From: an uncultured Collinsella sp.
Lineage (GTDB): Bacteria > Actinomycetota > Coriobacteriia > Coriobacteriales > Coriobacteriaceae
NCBI GenBank assembly: GCA_900541185.1
Contig: UQIQ01000020.1
Span: forward strand, 1 to 30,606
Length of the DNA stretch: 30,606 bases
Direction of reading: 5' to 3'
Below the pieces are notes generated by a model, which was not told where the DNA came from, searched no databases, and was given only the letters and a program-made list of their open reading frames with translations. Made by a program: the position numbers and the translations under genes. Shown one piece after another: positions 30,565-30,606 of this stretch. How positions within the stretch are numbered: position 1 is the stretch's first letter; every line of letters starts with the position of its first letter.

Positions 30565-30606
30565 CTGTCTCTTATACACATCTGACGCTGCCGACGACTT
30601 AATAGG
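30565..30606 (+). other. Nextera adapter plus index (not genomic)
   Basis: 30565-30597 is the complete reverse complement of the Nextera read-1 adapter (CTGTCTCTTATACACATCT onward). The next eight bases, CTTAATAG, fit the position of the i5 index and, from memory, equal the reverse complement of Nextera XT index S518 (CTATTAAG); the last G starts the P5 tail. Confidence 0.95.

Noticed and set aside
30048..30602. Plus-strand frame ending VSYTHLTLPTT
   Set aside because: The tail is translated adapter and the body is an out-of-frame reading of the transposase.
1..30606. CRISPR array, rRNA operon, prophage or toxin-antitoxin pair
   Set aside because: No regularly spaced direct repeats, rRNA sequence, phage structural genes or paired small genes were seen.

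Overview
This is one contig from a GC-rich Gram-positive-like genome, most likely a Coriobacteriia member close to Collinsella. That placement is an inference from gene content (Veg-IspE pair, fused EcfA ATPase, two-activase DUF2229 protein, a MurE without the meso-diaminopimelate motif) and base composition; no marker such as 16S rRNA is present. Both ends carry untrimmed Illumina Nextera adapter (1-30 and 30565-30606), so only 31-30564 is genomic. Nearly all genes lie on the minus strand. The plus strand carries one tRNA and, at the right end, a transposase.

Left part (31-11600, minus strand): a very large 2-hydroxyacyl-CoA dehydratase activase-like protein, truncated by the contig end and preceded by a perfect palindromic operator; a DUF2798 membrane protein behind a strong leader terminator; a ThrE-type amino-acid exporter; a 317-bp gap packed with inverted repeats; lysS (with an extra C-terminal tRNA-binding domain) and greA, separated by a possible attenuator; tatA with an operator-like palindrome in its promoter; tRNA-Pro(CGG); and the tightly coupled veg-ispE pair.

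Middle (11600-19400): a cell-wall and housekeeping cluster transcribed leftward in the order murE, HAD phosphatase, murI, rph, rdgB, dtd, followed on the right by asnB. MurE has D-P-A where meso-diaminopimelate enzymes have D-N-P-R, which suggests L-Lys or L-Orn in the peptidoglycan. Divergent from asnB is tRNA-Val(TAC). Its 3' end is repeated 184 bp downstream together with a second terminator, and a 218-bp MITE-like element with perfect 27-bp terminal inverted repeats follows.

Right part (20000-29600): an arginine operon argC-argJ-argB-argD behind an ArgR-like operator makes ornithine from glutamate. Next is a flavin operon: an FMN riboswitch, a RibU-like S component, a fused EcfA-EcfA' ATPase, EcfT, and two tandem PNPOx-fold (likely FMN-binding) proteins. 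Riboflavin import and putative flavoproteins would thus share one FMN-sensing leader.

Right end (29605-30564): about 490 bp of non-coding, hairpin-rich DNA leads into the first 156 codons of an IS110-family DEDD transposase. IS110 left ends encode the bridge RNA that guides recombination, so this stretch is a candidate bridge-RNA locus. The contig probably breaks there because the element is multicopy.
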